Shown piece by piece: positions 12,964 to 14,112 of a stretch of DNA of 14,112 nucleotides. Below the pieces are notes generated by a model that was not told the origin of the DNA, made no database searches, and saw only the letters and a program-made list of their open reading frames with translations. Where the stretch lies: contig CADCPD010000088.1 in NCBI GenBank assembly GCA_902803265.1, positions 1 through 14,112 of the forward strand. The letters are read 5' to 3'. This DNA is from an uncultured bacterium. GTDB lineage: Bacteria > Cyanobacteriota > Vampirovibrionia > Gastranaerophilales > Gastranaerophilaceae. The first letter of the stretch is position 1. Each line of letters starts with the position of its first letter. A program made the position numbers and the translations under genes.

Positions 12964-14064
12964 GTGGGAAATTTTAATATTAGAACGTTTTTAAAGCAAG
13001 CTGTTAAAACAGGAGCCTCAGATGTTCATTTACACGTTGGCGAGCGTCCAGTATTACGCAAAGATGGTAAGATGGTAAAAATTGATATGCCTTATCTTGA
13101 TGATGAGGATATGGAACGAGCAATCGTTACCTTGCTTCCGGCTTTTGATTTTAATGATATTAAAAAGAATATGGATTTAGACTTTTCGTTTGAACTTCCC
13201 GGTGTTTCAAGATTTCGTGTAAACTTAAGTAAACAACTTGGTAGATTTGCTCTTGTTCTTCGTTTAATTTCTTACAATATTAGACAAGTTACTGAATTAA
13301 ATTTGCCGACTGTTATACAAAGTTTTGCTGATTTAAACAATGGTATTGTTCTTGTAACAGGTCCTACAGGTTCGGGTAAATCAACAACTCTTGCTTCTAT
13401 TATTGAGCATATTAATATGAAATATCCGAAGCATATTATTACTGTTGAAGACCCAATAGAATATTTATTTTCTAATAAACTAAGTATTATTTCTCAAAGA
13501 CAAGTTGAAATTGATACAATGTCTTTTAACGATGGTATTAAATATGCCTTAAGACAAGATCCGGATGTTATTCTAATTGGTGAAATCCGTGATAGAGAAA
13601 CCGCAACCGCTGCTCTTAAAGCTGCAGAAACAGGTCACTTGGTTTTAGCTTCTTTACACACAAATGATGCTATTCAAACAATTAACCGTATTATTAACAT
13701 GTTTGAACCTCAAGATAGAGATTTGATAAGAGAACAAGTTGCTAATACAATTAGAGGTGTAGTTGCTCAAAAACTTGTTAAAACTTCTAAAGGAGAAGGT
13801 CGTCGTCCGATTGTTGAAATTATGGTTTCAACGCCTACGATTAAAGACTATATTATAAAAAATAAGCTTGAAGATATTTATTCTATTATGAAATCAGGTA
13901 TTGATGAAATGACAACTATGAATGCTTCTTTATTTAAATTGTATCAAGAAGGTGCTATTTCTCAAGATGCAGCAATGGAAGCTTCTGATAATAAAAATGA
14001 ATTTAATCAAATGCTTAGAGGTGTATTTAGCGGTACAGGTTCAGGTGCTACATATTATGAATAA
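12964..14064 (+). CDS. pilT: PilT-type pilus retraction ATPase
   Basis: 366 aa when started at the GTG at 12964, which has GGAGGG 5 nt upstream; the in-frame ATG at 12937 lies inside the promoter -10 region and before that site. N-terminal 'ASDVHLHVGERPVLRKDG' (18-35) is the PilT PAS-like domain. The RecA-like domain has Walker A 'GPTGSGKST' (133-141, K139), Asp box 'TVEDPIE' (160-166), Walker B 'DPDVILIGEIRD' (199-210, E207) and His box 'TGHLVLASLHTNDA' (223-236, H225 and H232). Length and absence of a PilB N-domain favour the retraction motor, a cytosolic hexamer pulling pilin back into the membrane. The C-terminal AIRNLIRE signature of classical PilT is 'TIKDYIIKN' here (292-300). Its stop overlaps the start of the next gene. 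Confidence 0.92.
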   Translation: MGNFNIRTFLKQAVKTGASDVHLHVGERPVLRKDGKMVKIDMPYLDDEDMERAIVTLLPAFDFNDIKKNMDLDFSFELPGVSRFRVNLSKQLGRFALVLRLISYNIRQVTELNLPTVIQSFADLNNGIVLVTGPTGSGKSTTLASIIEHINMKYPKHIITVEDPIEYLFSNKLSIISQRQVEIDTMSFNDGIKYALRQDPDVILIGEIRDRETATAALKAAETGHLVLASLHTNDAIQTINRIINMFEPQDRDLIREQVANTIRGVVAQKLVKTSKGEGRRPIVEIMVSTPTIKDYIIKNKLEDIYSIMKSGIDEMTTMNASLFKLYQEGAISQDAAMEASDNKNEFNQMLRGVFSGTGSGATYYE

Positions 14065-14112
14065 CGGATCTTTTGTTTGTGATGCTATAAATTTAAAATC
14101 ATATCCTCTTTC
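14057..14112 (+). CDS. recO: Start of a gene, probably DNA repair protein RecO (partial)
   Basis: An ATG at 14057 overlaps the pilT stop by 8 bases and stays open to the window edge for 18 codons. 'FVCDAINLKSYPL' resembles the N-terminal OB-fold strand of RecO in the cyanobacterial branch (pattern 'x-TGINLKxxxLGE'). Only 18 residues are visible, so this is a tentative call; the tight overlap supports a genuine, co-transcribed gene. Confidence 0.45.
   Translation, partial: MNNGSFVCDAINLKSYPL

Noticed and set aside
1..14112. CRISPR array, insertion sequence, prophage or toxin-antitoxin pair.
   Set aside because: No regularly spaced repeats, transposase/integrase motifs, terminal inverted repeats with target duplications, or recognisable toxin motifs were seen on either strand.

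Overview
The window is AT-rich bacterial chromosome with closely packed genes. The best lineage hint is a combination. There is a full-length Ycf23/DUF561 protein, a family centred on cyanobacteria and plastids. There is also a lone prepilin of the 'FTLAEVLITL' type with a Cys-rich C-terminal half, a PilT-type ATPase, and many low-GC genes lacking a Shine-Dalgarno site. I infer a non-photosynthetic relative of Cyanobacteria (Vampirovibrionia/Gastranaerophilales-like, possibly gut-associated). This is recognition by eye, not a database result.

Layout. (1) 1-591, minus: exported trypsin/Deg-like serine protease, 3' end outside the window, divergent from ycf23 (750-1556, plus). (2) 1609-5666, minus: one tight four-gene operon, ppiC-like parvulin > three-domain aminopeptidase P > SpoU/TrmH rRNA methyltransferase > dnaA. 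It converges on ycf23 at a bidirectional terminator. (3) 5667-6096: a long intergenic stretch with a clear plus-strand intrinsic terminator and a foldable ~155-nt segment before it, a candidate small RNA. (4) 6097-7013, plus: two adjacent small unknown genes sharing an N-terminal VxFK motif, ending in a strong hairpin. (5) 7086-9158, minus: cytosolic GH38 alpha-mannosidase, divergent from folK (9245-9751, plus), which overlaps a BaiN/HI0933-type flavoprotein gene. (6) 11166-11819, plus: prepilin. 11888-12196, minus: small four-Cys protein. 12356-12817, plus: Gly/Ala-rich unknown protein. (7) 12964-14064, plus: pilT-like retraction ATPase, overlapping the first codons of a gene that looks like recO.

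Functionally this is mostly housekeeping (replication initiation, rRNA modification, peptide turnover, folate, type IV pili) with a glycan-degrading enzyme and several lineage-specific small proteins. I saw no phage, insertion sequence, CRISPR, tRNA or rRNA. No new multi-gene system is evident. The parts most worth attention are a DnaA whose DNA-recognition signature is altered at two base-reading positions, the candidate small RNA at 5750-5905, the VxFK gene pair, and several genes whose -10 box sits exactly 6 nt before the start codon, suggesting leaderless mRNAs.
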